From Parcubacteria group bacterium (GTDB lineage: Bacteria; Patescibacteriota; Minisyncoccia; Phycocordibacterales; Zambryskibacteraceae), in the NCBI GenBank assembly GCA_028286805.1, contig JAQBQW010000028.1:1-33791 (forward strand): a stretch of DNA of 33,791 nucleotides. Direction: 5' to 3'. Made by a program: the position numbers and the translations under genes. Numbering within the stretch: the stretch's first letter is position 1; each line of letters opens with the position of its first letter. This document shows positions 15,899-23,546 of this stretch, piece after piece. The notes beneath the pieces are model-generated. The model saw only the letters and a list, made by a program, of their open reading frames with translations, searched no databases and was not told the DNA's origin.

Positions 15899-18800
15899 TT
15901 AACGAATGTTCGATTGAATGAATGTTTGAGTTTTTGGACCGTAATATCCGACAGGAGGCGTGATACCGTACTTCACCTGGAATTCTGCCAGCGCAGTTTT
16001 GGTCAGAGGACCGAAATAATGCGTAATGCCATTTTTTACAAGCGCACGTGCAGCCGGACCTGCGTTCAATGTTGCAAGTAACTTCTGCAGATCGTAGACA
16101 TCATTTCCTTTTGCTCCTATTTCAAGATCTCTACCCGTTGATACCGGAACAGATGCTAAGACATCCAGCAATGACTGTGGAACCACAATTCCCAAAAGCT
16201 GGGCCTGGAGAATCAAACTTCTATTATTCTGAATCAAAAGAATTTGTTGGGCGGACAGCGATGTGTTCTGTGGCGTTACCGGAGAAGGAGAAGAAGCACT
16301 CGATGATGTTCTTCTCTTACCGCTTATTGATAATGTGAGCGCTCCGTTACCGCCGGCAGTGAAAGGCGGAAGGGTGAAAGTTACTATCTCGTCGCTTAGA
16401 TTGGCGTTGCCCAATTGATCCACACAGCGTATGTAGTATGTATATGTCGTGCTTGCCTGCAAGAAGTTCGCTCCGAAACTATGGCTCGTGCTTCCGGTAA
16501 ATATGAAGAGTCCGCTCATTGAAATATATGGAGTGCCCGCAGATGTGCTGTAACGGCATGTGGCATTCTCGTTCGTGGTTACATGAACGCTCACGCTCGC
16601 CACTCCGGCGGTCAATGTACCTGAAGGAGAGACACCGCTGATAACGGGAGGGGTTGTATCGCCCGCCCCGTTGGAAACGGTGACCGTTACGGCAGTGGAT
16701 GTTGCATAATTTCCCGCTCCGTCTCGAGCAACCGCAACCAGAGAATGGCTTCCATCGGTAGCCGAGGTGGTGTTCCATGTAATTCCATATGCGGATGAAG
16801 TGTCTTCTGTGCCCAAATTGGTTCCGTCGAGTTTAAACTGAACTCCAATTACTGATGTATTGTCTGAAGCAGTTGCGGACACAGCCACCGAAGAACCTGA
16901 CACCGTGGCTCCGTTTGTGGGAGCGGTCATCGATACAGTTGGAGGAGTCACATCTCCCCCGCTGCCAATGGTGAATGAAATAGTGTAGTCGGTCGGATTA
17001 ACAAACGAGTTTATATCCGAACATCGCACATAATACGAATGCGCTCCGACCGAAAGACCGGTCAAACCTTGGCTGTGACTAGTTCCTCCCGTAGACGAGA
17101 ACGTGGAAGCGATCGAAGCGTACGCGGTTCCCGGCACCGTTCCGTATTTACACGTTGCGTTTTCATCCGTTACTACAGTAAGCGTTGCAGAAGTTGTTGT
17201 TGAAATGACGCCTGCGGGACTTCCGCCGGATACTACCGGCGGAGCGAAGTCTCCAGTCAGTACCCCGGCGGTTTTTGCATTCAACGTCGTCATGTTTACT
17301 CCAATATCCGTACCGTCAGAAGCCGTATTGTGTCCTGGACTATTTGAGGCAAGACGGAAGTCTTGTCCGGCAAGGTTGACGAAGTTGACCGAGGAAATAC
17401 TTGCCAGGGCAACGTTTGTAGCGGGATACGAAGCATTGTTTGTAGATTGAATGAGGTTATTTAAGAATGTACCGCTTCCGGTGAATACACCGACTGACTG
17501 AGTACCTTCAGTCAGTCCGGGTGCTTTAACTCCATATGTCGCGCCGGCAATAAGGTTGTCATTTATTCTTGTATTACTATCCGGCATGCCAGCTGGTTCT
17601 ATGGCGAATCCAGAAGTTGTCGCAATAAAGGTATTGTGCTTGAACGTCATGTCGGTTTGACTATCGAAGAGAGTTAGTGCACTTCCCTTGTCTCCAATAT
17701 ACGGAGGAGTGTTGACGTTATATCCGAGGTTGTTTGCAAACAACATTTTCTGCGCAGGGATCATTAAGTTTTCTCCGTCGCCAGAATCAGAAGGGATTTT
17801 CAAAATTGCTCCAACGTTTCTAATGATGTTGTTAGTGAAGGTGATATTTGCAACGATCGTCGTTGTCGCACCTGCTCCCCCGGAATCCTGCTGGTTGTTT
17901 CCCTTGATGTTGACACCCGTTCCATCTTGGTTGGCATTCCAGTTTCCGTCTAGAATGTTTCCGTCGATAAGCATGCGCTGTGCAGTCTTCAACTCGAATA
18001 AGTTTTTAACATTCCACCAAGGCTGTCCGTCTGATCGGGAGAGTGCACAATATGTAGCATCTGTTCTCCATGATGCTGGCTTGTAAAGATAATTGTGTCT
18101 AAACTCGATATCAGAAGGTACCGCTCCAAGGATTGCAGGATCTCCTCCTCCAAAGTTCAAGTTTTCTCCGGATGCTTCAAGGAAGTTGTTCACAATCTTA
18201 TATGGACCGAAGGAATTTAATCCGTTGATTGCCTGAGCATCAAATCCACAGGTCTTAAAGTTTGATATGTACGAATCAACGACGGTTGTGGTGGCGCTGT
18301 TCATTGAAATTCCTCGACGATCCGAATCCGCATCATTGCCGTGAATATACATGCGGTCAAAAATCAAATCGTGTGGAAGATCCCCAAGAATACCGCTCGG
18401 ATTGCCGAATATATCTCGCGAACCTCCCGTATCAATCAGCTGGCCGTTGTAATTAAATTCATCAGCAACAAATCCGGTTGAAACCGCGGATGCCACTTCA
18501 ATTCCAATCATGCGAATATTATGTGTTTGAGCAACAGTTTGAATTGCGGGACCCGTATCGGTGGTAATAATTTTTGCCATGTGTGACGCAGAAGTTGAAC
18601 TGACGCGATTTCCTTCTGTTTCGAGTCCCGCCATATCAGAGGTTCGAATAGTGAGCCAGCCTGAGCCTGTGGTGATTTTTGGCAAGACAAACGGACCGCT
18701 GTATGTTTGTCCTGCGGTTAAGATAATTTCATCTCCGAGAGATGCTCGCGGAAGAATGTAGTAGAGAGCGGCGGTTGTAGTTGCATTCCACGTCACTCCT

Positions 18801-21418
18801 GTAACCGGTGTCGATGTGGCTGCGCTGTTGATCAGCACGCGAGGCAACTCGGGAACATATTCTGTATTTTGAATTGGATCGGTTGTACCGGTATCCGTTG
18901 AAGTGGCAGACGTTCTGCCTTGAGCGTCGATGGCAACCACTTGATACGTATATGTAGTTGAAGAAGCAAGAAGTTTATCCGTATACCAATATCTGCTTGC
19001 GATAGTCGTCGTAGCTAATACGCTGTTCCTGTAAAGGTTGTAATGAAGCGCGGAACCGATTGGCGACGTCGATTGATCCCATAACAAGTCGATAAATGTC
19101 GGAGATACTCCGGTTGCCATAAAATTACCAGGGGCTGATGGTGCGTTGTTTACAGTAACTGAGATTGCACTTGATGTTGCAAAATTTCCCGCCGCATCTC
19201 TCGCTACCGCCTTTAATGTATGAATTCCGTCAGAAGTGGTGGAGGTGTTCAAACTTTGAGACGAACTCGCCATGTTCGCACCGCCATGAAATCCGATGCT
19301 TGTGTTATCCAAAAAGAATTCTATTCCAACAACTCCGATGTTATCAGAAGATGTCGCGCTGATGGTGAATGTGCTAATTCCATAGACCGTCGAACTTGCA
19401 GCGGGAGAAGTCAGCGTGATCGAAGGAGGTGTGACATCTGCCGAAAGAATAGTAAATGAAATTGTGTAATCAGAAAGATTCGCATTGGAGAAGGCGTCGC
19501 GACAGCGGACATAATACGTGTAGACAGCAGGAGTAAGGCCGGTCAGGCTTTGACTGTGCGCTGTACCGCCCGTTGTAGAAAATGTGGAAGCGATCGAAGC
19601 GTATGCGGTTCCCGCCACCGTTCCGTATTTACACGTTGCATTTTCGTCTGTCGTTACAGCCAACGTTACCGCGGTAGTCGTTGAAGTAAATGTTCCGGAA
19701 GGAGATCCTGCAGAAATTGCTGGGGCAACCGTATCGGAAGCGGGCGTAGTAGTTGCAACAGTACTCGACAATGACGACTCATTTCCTGCAGCATCAAATG
19801 CAGAGACCGCATACCCGTAAACGGTACTTGTAGCAAGACCTGAGTTCGCATAAAAAATACTTGTCGTGGTGGCGATAGAAACTGTCGGAGTACATGCGCC
19901 GCCGGTACAGCGGTAAATATTGTAGTACGACACTCCGACCGCATCAGTCGAACTTGCCCATGCAAGATTTATCAATGTCGGAGAGGCCGGCGTTGCAGTG
20001 AGGCCGGTTGGAGTTGTCGGCGCCACAATATCTAAAAATTCGTCGGCTCCGATATCCCATGTTCCCGATCGGGTTTCGCCATCAATGTCGGTTGTAAACG
20101 GAAAGACGGCATCTGCTGCGAGGCTAGCTCCCTGATCTTTTGCTGATATATCGGTACCGAGCAAATGGTAGTTTGGGGTAGATGTGCTGACAAACAATAC
20201 CGTTTTAAGCGTCTTTGGGTTTGTGCCGTTAGAGGTACTGTCAGAGGAAAGGTTGTTCGTTCGAACGACCGTCGCGCTTCCGAAAGAATTGTAGTCATAA
20301 TCTCCGGCCGGATGTCCTGTGGAAAGGTTGTTTTTGATCCAATATGCACCGGCACTGGTAGTAGCATATCCTTCAACATATAACCCCTTGCTTGAAGAGG
20401 GTCCGGCCACCAAGGTGTTGTTATAGATATACGCCTTGCCGGAAAAGCTTTCCATTTTTATATTTACAAAAAATCCGTAAATAACGTTGTTCACAATTTT
20501 TACAACGTACACAGGAGGGGCGCTGCTCGTGTTAAAAACAACTCCTGCATTGGAAGCATCCACAGCGGTACCGGTTTTTTTCAAAACTGAATTCGTAATC
20601 ACCACCGAGGCATCAGTCGTTGCGTTTACCGCCGTCCAAATAGCATCGCCCTGCTCTCCTCCTCCAATCTGATTCCTATTATTTTCAATTTGAATTCCAT
20701 CAATGGTAATAAAAATTCTGTCCGGCAAAAGAAGCGTTCCGAAATAGTTGTTTGAAGTGACGTGATATTTTGTATCATCCCACACTCCGTTTGGTCTCTG
20801 CGATACTCCGACTTCAGTAGATAATCCCGGAGAAAACAAACGAATGTTTCGCGTCGCATCCGTTACCCAAGGCGTGCTCAATTGTCGCGTACCGAAATCA
20901 ACAATATCAACATCTCCGCTTGTTCCATTTCCATACAATGCAATGTTCCATTGCTGATCCGCTGTCACCAAGTTGAGACCGGTGGTGAATGTATCAAAAT
21001 TTCTGAGTCCGGAAGTAATGCCGGTGTTCTCAATTCCAGACACAACGTTTTGGAGAGAAGTATATGCACGGTAAATGGCCCAGTTCTGCATCGAGCTTGT
21101 GGTGGTCGAAAGCGAAGCTCCGGATGCTGTCACAAGAGAATAAACTGTCGAGCTGGTGCGTCCTGAAATAAATGCGATCGTGTCTGTGGCTGAAGCGGAA
21201 GCAAAGACAAGAGCATCTCCCACTCCAATATTTGTTGGTAGCGGAGAAGCAAACGTGGCAACAGATCCGGAAACAGTGAGCGCATTTGATCCTCCTATTG
21301 TCAGTGCTGATGACTTACCGGATGCAACAGAACGATAGATTGCCGACGCTGCAAAAACGTGATGAGACGAAAGTACGAAAAAAAGTAAGAAAACAAATCC
21401 AAAAAAAACTTTCTTCAT
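15899..21418 (-). CDS. Giant secreted surface protein: two beta-helix regions, Ig-like/FN3 modules, C-terminal peptidoglycan-binding domain
   Basis: 1839 residues. A signal peptide covers about 1-23 (FFGFVFLLFFVLSSHHVFA). Residues about 150-460 form a parallel beta-helix closed by TWDIGADEF, resembling choice-of-anchor Q proteins. Fibronectin-like modules lie at about 465-560 and 760-850. Modules with ENATCKYGT and YYVRC lie at about 583-657 and 1409-1484, with a more diverged copy at 1605-1683. Ig-like modules lie at about 664-757 and 1491-1582. A second beta-helix (about 880-1360) contains DRRGISMNSATTTVVDSYIS, GENLNFGGGDPA and WWNVKNLFELK, a conserved pattern in uncharacterised bacterial beta-helix proteins. 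After a Ser/Pro linker a peptidoglycan-binding domain ends the chain (about 1763-1839: DVYDLQKLLATLN, HYFGPLTKTALAEFQ, YYGPKTQTF). Likely wall-anchored. Beta-helices often bind or cleave polysaccharides, but no catalytic set could be assigned. Confidence 0.88.
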   Translation of the reverse strand: MKKVFFGFVFLLFFVLSSHHVFAASAIYRSVASGKSSALTIGGSNALTVSGSVATFASPLPTNIGVGDALVFASASATDTIAFISGRTSSTVYSLVTASGASLSTTTSSMQNWAIYRAYTSLQNVVSGIENTGITSGLRNFDTFTTGLNLVTADQQWNIALYGNGTSGDVDIVDFGTRQLSTPWVTDATRNIRLFSPGLSTEVGVSQRPNGVWDDTKYHVTSNNYFGTLLLPDRIFITIDGIQIENNRNQIGGGEQGDAIWTAVNATTDASVVITNSVLKKTGTAVDASNAGVVFNTSSAPPVYVVKIVNNVIYGFFVNIKMESFSGKAYIYNNTLVAGPSSSKGLYVEGYATTSAGAYWIKNNLSTGHPAGDYDYNSFGSATVVRTNNLSSDSTSNGTNPKTLKTVLFVSTSTPNYHLLGTDISAKDQGASLAADAVFPFTTDIDGETRSGTWDIGADEFLDIVAPTTPTGLTATPASPTLINLAWASSTDAVGVSYYNIYRCTGGACTPTVSIATTTSIFYANSGLATSTVYGYAVSAFDAAGNESSLSSTVATTTPASDTVAPAISAGSPSGTFTSTTTAVTLAVTTDENATCKYGTVAGTAYASIASTFSTTGGTAHSQSLTGLTPAVYTYYVRCRDAFSNANLSDYTISFTILSADVTPPSITLTSPAASSTVYGISTFTISATSSDNIGVVGIEFFLDNTSIGFHGGANMASSSQSLNTSTTSDGIHTLKAVARDAAGNFATSSAISVTVNNAPSAPGNFMATGVSPTFIDLLWDQSTSPIGSALHYNLYRNSVLATTTIASRYWYTDKLLASSTTYTYQVVAIDAQGRTSATSTDTGTTDPIQNTEYVPELPRVLINSAATSTPVTGVTWNATTTAALYYILPRASLGDEIILTAGQTYSGPFVLPKITTGSGWLTIRTSDMAGLETEGNRVSSTSASHMAKIITTDTGPAIQTVAQTHNIRMIGIEVASAVSTGFVADEFNYNGQLIDTGGSRDIFGNPSGILGDLPHDLIFDRMYIHGNDADSDRRGISMNSATTTVVDSYISNFKTCGFDAQAINGLNSFGPYKIVNNFLEASGENLNFGGGDPAILGAVPSDIEFRHNYLYKPASWRTDATYCALSRSDGQPWWNVKNLFELKTAQRMLIDGNILDGNWNANQDGTGVNIKGNNQQDSGGAGATTTIVANITFTNNIIRNVGAILKIPSDSGDGENLMIPAQKMLFANNLGYNVNTPPYIGDKGSALTLFDSQTDMTFKHNTFIATTSGFAIEPAGMPDSNTRINDNLIAGATYGVKAPGLTEGTQSVGVFTGSGTFLNNLIQSTNNASYPATNVALASISSVNFVNLAGQDFRLASNSPGHNTASDGTDIGVNMTTLNAKTAGVLTGDFAPPVVSGGSPAGVISTTTSATLTVVTDENATCKYGTVPGTAYASIASTFSSTGGTSHSQGLTGLSVGAHSYYVRCSDINSFVNPTDYTISFTIGSGGDVTPPTVSMTAPTNGATVSGSSVAVSATASDNTSVIGVQFKLDGTNLGTEDTSSAYGITWNTTSATDGSHSLVAVARDGAGNYATSTAVTVTVSNGAGDTTPPVISGVSPSGTLTAGVASVSVHVTTNENATCRYSTSAGTPYISMSGLFIFTGSTSHSFGANFLQASTTYTYYIRCVDQLGNANLSDEIVTFTLPPFTAGGNGALTLSISGKRRTSSSASSPSPVTPQNTSLSAQQILLIQNNRSLILQAQLLGIVVPQSLLDVLASVPVSTGRDLEIGAKGNDVYDLQKLLATLNAGPAARALVKNGITHYFGPLTKTALAEFQVKYGITPPVGYYGPKTQTFIQSNIR
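16370..16606 (-). repeat. ENATCKYGT/YYVRC module, diverged copy 3 of the giant protein
   Basis: Encodes residues about 1605-1683. ENATCRYSTSAGTPY and YYIRCVDQLGNANLSD align with the two better conserved copies, but the central TGGTSHSQ segment has changed to TGSTSHSF. It is the most C-terminal copy, just before the linker to the peptidoglycan-binding domain. Confidence 0.65.
16967..17194 (-). repeat. ENATCKYGT/YYVRC module, copy 2 of the giant protein
   Basis: Encodes residues about 1409-1484. Bases 17103-17168 are almost identical to bases 19584-19648 in copy 1, with only a handful of differences, suggesting recent duplication or gene conversion. Confidence 0.8.
19448..19672 (-). repeat. 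ENATCKYGT/YYVRC module, copy 1 of the giant protein
   Basis: Encodes residues about 583-657 (ENATCKYGTVAGTAY, TGGTAHSQSLTGL, YYVRCRDAFSNANLSDY). It is followed by an Ig-like module, the same order as in copy 2. Confidence 0.8.
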
Positions 21419-21426
21419 TTACAATA

Positions 21427-21435
21427 ATAATAGCA
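21427..21435 (-). promoter_or_regulatory. Extended -10 promoter candidate for the giant surface protein
   Basis: On the minus strand TGC-TATTAT ends 8 bases before the ATG at 21418, predicting a near-leaderless mRNA. No -35 was evident. Confidence 0.45.
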
Positions 21436-21663
21436 TTCGATTCATTCACGGCCTATACAAAATATGGCTAATCAAATGACTATTTTGAAGAATTGGGGGT
21501 TTTTTAATTTAGACAAAAAATGATTAAGAAAATTATTTTTAAATTTTAAGATGCTAAATTTCAAATTTAAAATTGTAGTTAAAGGACATGATCTCTAACA
21601 TTTCTTTATAAACCTTAATAATCCATTAAAGTGAAATCATCATTATCTATAAATGTTTATAAC
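21436..21663. other. AT-rich intergenic region upstream of the giant surface protein gene
   Basis: About 230 bases without a credible gene. It contains a 10-base A/T inverted repeat (TTTTAAATTT at 21537-21546 with its complement at 21563-21572). It also contains an 8-base one (TTATAAAC at 21606-21613 and GTTTATAA at 21655-21662, 41 bases apart). Both could arise by chance in such AT-rich DNA. No other signal was recognised. Confidence 0.5.
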
Positions 21664-21689
21664 AAAAAACCTCCCGAAGGAGGCTTTTT
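21664..21689 (-). terminator. Intrinsic terminator of the RRM protein gene (UUCG tetraloop)
   Basis: On the minus strand CCTCC-TTCG-GGAGG is followed by six T. The C(UUCG)G loop is an unusually stable tetraloop. It lies about 30 bases after the RRM gene stop, so it ends that transcript before the giant gene. On the plus strand the hairpin is followed by CTTTTT and might also work, but no plus-strand gene precedes it. Confidence 0.9.
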
Positions 21690-21719
21690 GTTCTTTTCCC
21701 TCTTGCGAGAGAATTGAGA

Positions 21720-22007
21720 TTACATAGGACGTCGGTTGTCCATACGAGGAGCACGAGGTTCCAATGGACGAGCGATGTTGACGGTAAGCTTTCGACCTTC
21801 GAAATCCATACCGTTCCACATGTTGATAGCTGCATCTGCTTCTGCTTCTGAAGCCATTTCGACGAATCCGAAGCCTTTTGATCGGCCTGTCATACGATCG
21901 ATAATGATCGAAGCTGAAGTAACGTTACCTGCCTTCGCGAATGCTGCGCGGAGACCGTCTTCTGTCGTAGTATATGGAATACCACCGACATAGAGCTTTG
22001 TTTGCAT
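21720..22007 (-). CDS. Small RRM-type RNA-binding protein
   Basis: 95 residues, almost entirely one RNA recognition motif. RNP2 is LYVGGI (5-10) and RNP1 is KGFGFVEM (44-51), with the expected aromatic residues for stacking on RNA bases. The short tail is basic and proline-rich (RPLEPRAPRMDNRRPM). Such single-RRM proteins are known from cyanobacteria and many other bacteria, where they bind RNA and are often cold- or stress-responsive. The target here is unknown. The gene is monocistronic, with a strong terminator behind it and about 120 bases of non-coding sequence ahead. Confidence 0.93.
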   Translation of the reverse strand: MQTKLYVGGIPYTTTEDGLRAAFAKAGNVTSASIIIDRMTGRSKGFGFVEMASEAEADAAINMWNGMDFEGRKLTVNIARPLEPRAPRMDNRRPM

Positions 22008-22127
22008 ATATCTTGTGTGCCGGCCTTTAAGTTAATATGTAAGCGCCGGGCCATTCTCTTCACAACGTCCTTCGGAACAAACCGGAGAAAACATCTAAAC
22101 GAGAAACTTACATAGCCGTATTATCCC
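22008..22127 (-). other. Upstream/leader region of the RRM gene with a GC-rich inverted repeat
   Basis: 120 bases between msrB and the RRM gene. On the minus strand CCGGC and GCCGG (22045-22049 and 22020-22024) can pair around an AT-rich loop containing TTACATATTAACTTAA. Hairpin leaders are common for cold-inducible RNA-binding protein genes, so a structured 5' leader is possible. No convincing promoter was pinned down. Confidence 0.3.
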
Positions 22128-22505
22128 TTAATCCTGGCTTTTTTGCAAGTCGAGGCAGACTGAGTTGATACAGTACCTTTTTCCAGTAGAAGTGGGACCG
22201 TCATCGAATACGTGGCCTAAATGAGCTCCACAATGAGCGCATTCGACTTCAGTTCGATTCATACCCATTGAAGTATCCTGTTTGAGGACCACATTTTTGT
22301 TATTAACTGGGTTATCAAACGAAGGCCATCCAGTGCCTGAATCAAACTTGGCATCAGAGGCAAACAGTTCGTGTCCGCATGATTTGCAGACATACATGCC
22401 CTTGTCTTTGGTATGTACGTATTCGCCGCTAAATGGGGCCTCAGTGCCCTTTTCTCTCATTACTCGATACTCTTCGTCTGTGAGTTCTTTTTTTGGTGTA
22501 TTCAT
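22128..22505 (-). CDS. msrB: Peptide-methionine (R)-S-oxide reductase
   Basis: 125 residues. It repairs methionine-R-sulfoxide in proteins. Zinc is held by CKSC (Cys40, Cys43) and CAHC (Cys89, Cys92). DSGTGWPSF (55-63) shapes the substrate pocket, [10 protein letters not shown] is the conserved core, and RYCINS contains the catalytic Cys112. It has no signal peptide, so it is cytoplasmic, and no MsrA is fused or adjacent. A TATAAT ends 7 bases before the ATG, so it is probably transcribed on its own as a leaderless message. Confidence 0.96.
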   Translation of the reverse strand: MNTPKKELTDEEYRVMREKGTEAPFSGEYVHTKDKGMYVCKSCGHELFASDAKFDSGTGWPSFDNPVNNKNVVLKQDTSMGMNRTEVECAHCGAHLGHVFDDGPTSTGKRYCINSVCLDLQKSQD

Positions 22506-22512
22506 GACAGTA

Positions 22513-22518
22513 ATTATA
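22513..22518 (-). promoter_or_regulatory. -10 element of msrB
   Basis: On the minus strand a perfect TATAAT ends 7 bases before the msrB ATG, predicting transcription to start at or next to the A of ATG. There is no TGN extension and no clear -35. Confidence 0.5.
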
Positions 22519-22580
22519 ACTTTTATTGAAATAAAATGTAGGTGTGTGATTTTAAATTATTCCTGGAGGAATACTAAACA

Positions 22581-22778
22581 TTGATAACCATTAGTATGTT
22601 TTTGACGCATGTTAGCCGTATTTTAAAATTGGATGATTTTAAGTATTTTGATCGTTCTGCAAAAGAAGAAATTAATTTTAGGGATATTATCTATTCTGTT
22701 CTGAGTGGGCAATCCAAAACTGAAACTTTTTTGAAATCTACTATTTTAGTTATCCACAGCTCAGAAATTAGTTTCTGA
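22581..22778 (+). CDS. Doubtful small ORF, 65 residues
   Basis: A TTG at 22581 is preceded by GGAGGA at 22565-22570 with 10 bases between. The product (FKYFDRSAKEEINFRDIIYSVLSG and on) reads like a real, partly helical peptide, but no family is recognised. The last 18 bases overlap the 3' end of the convergent Nudix gene. It is the only open frame in an otherwise empty gap of about 255 bases. It may be a real small protein, a gene remnant or chance. Confidence 0.25.
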   Translation: MITISMFLTHVSRILKLDDFKYFDRSAKEEINFRDIIYSVLSGQSKTETFLKSTILVIHSSEISF

Positions 22779-23225
22779 ATATTCGAAGTTTTTGATCTCA
22801 TTCCCCTCTTTGTTGAAATTCACCGTAACAAGAATTTGTTTGTTTTCCAAAACGATTGGAAGCCATTTTGCATCTGCTACCCACATTTCGGAATAGGGTA
22901 ATTCGTTTTTTGGAAACCATTTTGGATTCATCTCTTCCGTTTCTTCCGCATCTCCATTCCATTCTTTTAAAAGAAAAACATGACATTCGAATTTATGTTC
23001 GCCATCGAAATAAAAATTAACGACCGCTACTTGTTTCAAATCTTTTTCTTCTGCAATTAAATTTGATTCTTCTTTTAATTCTCTGACCGCTGCGGAAGAA
23101 ATATTTTCTGTCTCTTCAACTTTTCCTCCATATCCATTCCATTTGCCGGAACCGAATCCGCGTTTTTTCATGGCGAGTAATATCTGATCCTCTTTGACAC
23201 AGAATATAAGTGTGGTCTTTTTCAT
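22761..23225 (-). CDS. MTH1-like Nudix hydrolase (probable oxidised purine dNTPase)
   Basis: 154 residues from the ATG at 23225; the frame extends to 23285, but those residues are untypical and would overlap the divergent SemiSWEET promoter. FGSGKWNGYGGKVEE leads into the Nudix box (34-56), which contains RELKEES with magnesium-binding Glu52/Glu53 and an Asn where the box usually has Gly. Unlike most bacterial MutT proteins, it resembles human MTH1/NUDT1 along its length. EMNPKWFP and EMWVADAKWLPIVL correspond to MTH1 EMRPCWFQ and DMWPDDSYWFPLLL. MTH1 removes 8-oxo-dGTP and 2-hydroxy-dATP. Its base-recognition pair Asp119-Asp120 is Ala117-Asp118 here, so specificity may differ. The same genome region encodes ribonucleotide reductase. 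Confidence 0.9.
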   Translation of the reverse strand: MKKTTLIFCVKEDQILLAMKKRGFGSGKWNGYGGKVEETENISSAAVRELKEESNLIAEEKDLKQVAVVNFYFDGEHKFECHVFLLKEWNGDAEETEEMNPKWFPKNELPYSEMWVADAKWLPIVLENKQILVTVNFNKEGNEIKNFEYSETNF

Positions 23226-23232
23226 GTTTATA

Positions 23233-23258
23233 ATTATGCCACTATTTGAGAAATAGTG
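23233..23258. promoter_or_regulatory. Divergent promoter and palindromic operator candidate (Nudix / SemiSWEET)
   Basis: A perfect 8-base inverted repeat, CACTATTT and AAATAGTG with a 3-base centre, spans 23240-23258. Next to it on the minus strand TGG-CATAAT (23233-23241) is an extended -10 ending 7 bases before the Nudix ATG. The palindrome therefore overlaps that promoter. On the plus side TATTAA (23265-23270) ends 6 bases before the SemiSWEET ATG. The layout suits a dimeric regulator acting on both genes. Confidence 0.45.
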
Positions 23259-23276
23259 TAGTACTATTAATAGATC

Positions 23277-23546
23277 ATGAATCACCGAGATTCACATCAC
23301 CATATAATCGACAAGCTGGCAGTCGTGGTTGCCGTTTTGAGTGCGGTGGCATTGTACCCCCAGCTCTATTCCCTTTTGAAATACGGAGACGGAAAAGAAA
23401 CCCTGTCTGCGGTTTCGTTTGGATTAATTTTCGTGAACAACATTGTGTGGACCTGGTACGGGTATCACAGAAAAATGCTTCCCATTACTCTCTCTTCGAT
23501 TATTACGTGTATCGCTTCGGGTTGGATTCTTCTTTTGATAATCTAG
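23277..23546 (+). CDS. SemiSWEET (PQ-loop/MtN3 family) small sugar transporter
   Basis: 89 residues with three predicted membrane helices: about 14-34 (LAVVVAVLSAVALYPQLYSL), 44-64 (AVSFGLIFVNNIVWTWYGY) and 68-88 (LPITLSSIITCIASGWILLL). YPQ in helix 1 is the family hinge motif, and the Asn/Trp residues of helix 2 (NNIVWTWYG) match the substrate pocket. SemiSWEETs dimerise to pass sugars down a gradient without energy. The N-terminus is His-rich (MNHRDSHHHII). The gene is divergent from the Nudix gene and overlaps the end of the convergent dedA frame by 44 bases. Confidence 0.9.
   Translation: MNHRDSHHHIIDKLAVVVAVLSAVALYPQLYSLLKYGDGKETLSAVSFGLIFVNNIVWTWYGYHRKMLPITLSSIITCIASGWILLLII

Noticed and set aside
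255-19672. Repeated segments as a CRISPR array or mobile element
   Set aside because: The repeats are in-frame protein modules within long coding regions, without regular short spacers, transposase genes or terminal inverted repeats.
22750-22758. Perfect DnaA box TTATCCACA as a sign of a replication origin
   Set aside because: A single 9-base match is expected by chance at about this frequency in 34 kb. There is no cluster of boxes, dnaA or dnaN gene, or AT-rich unwinding element nearby.
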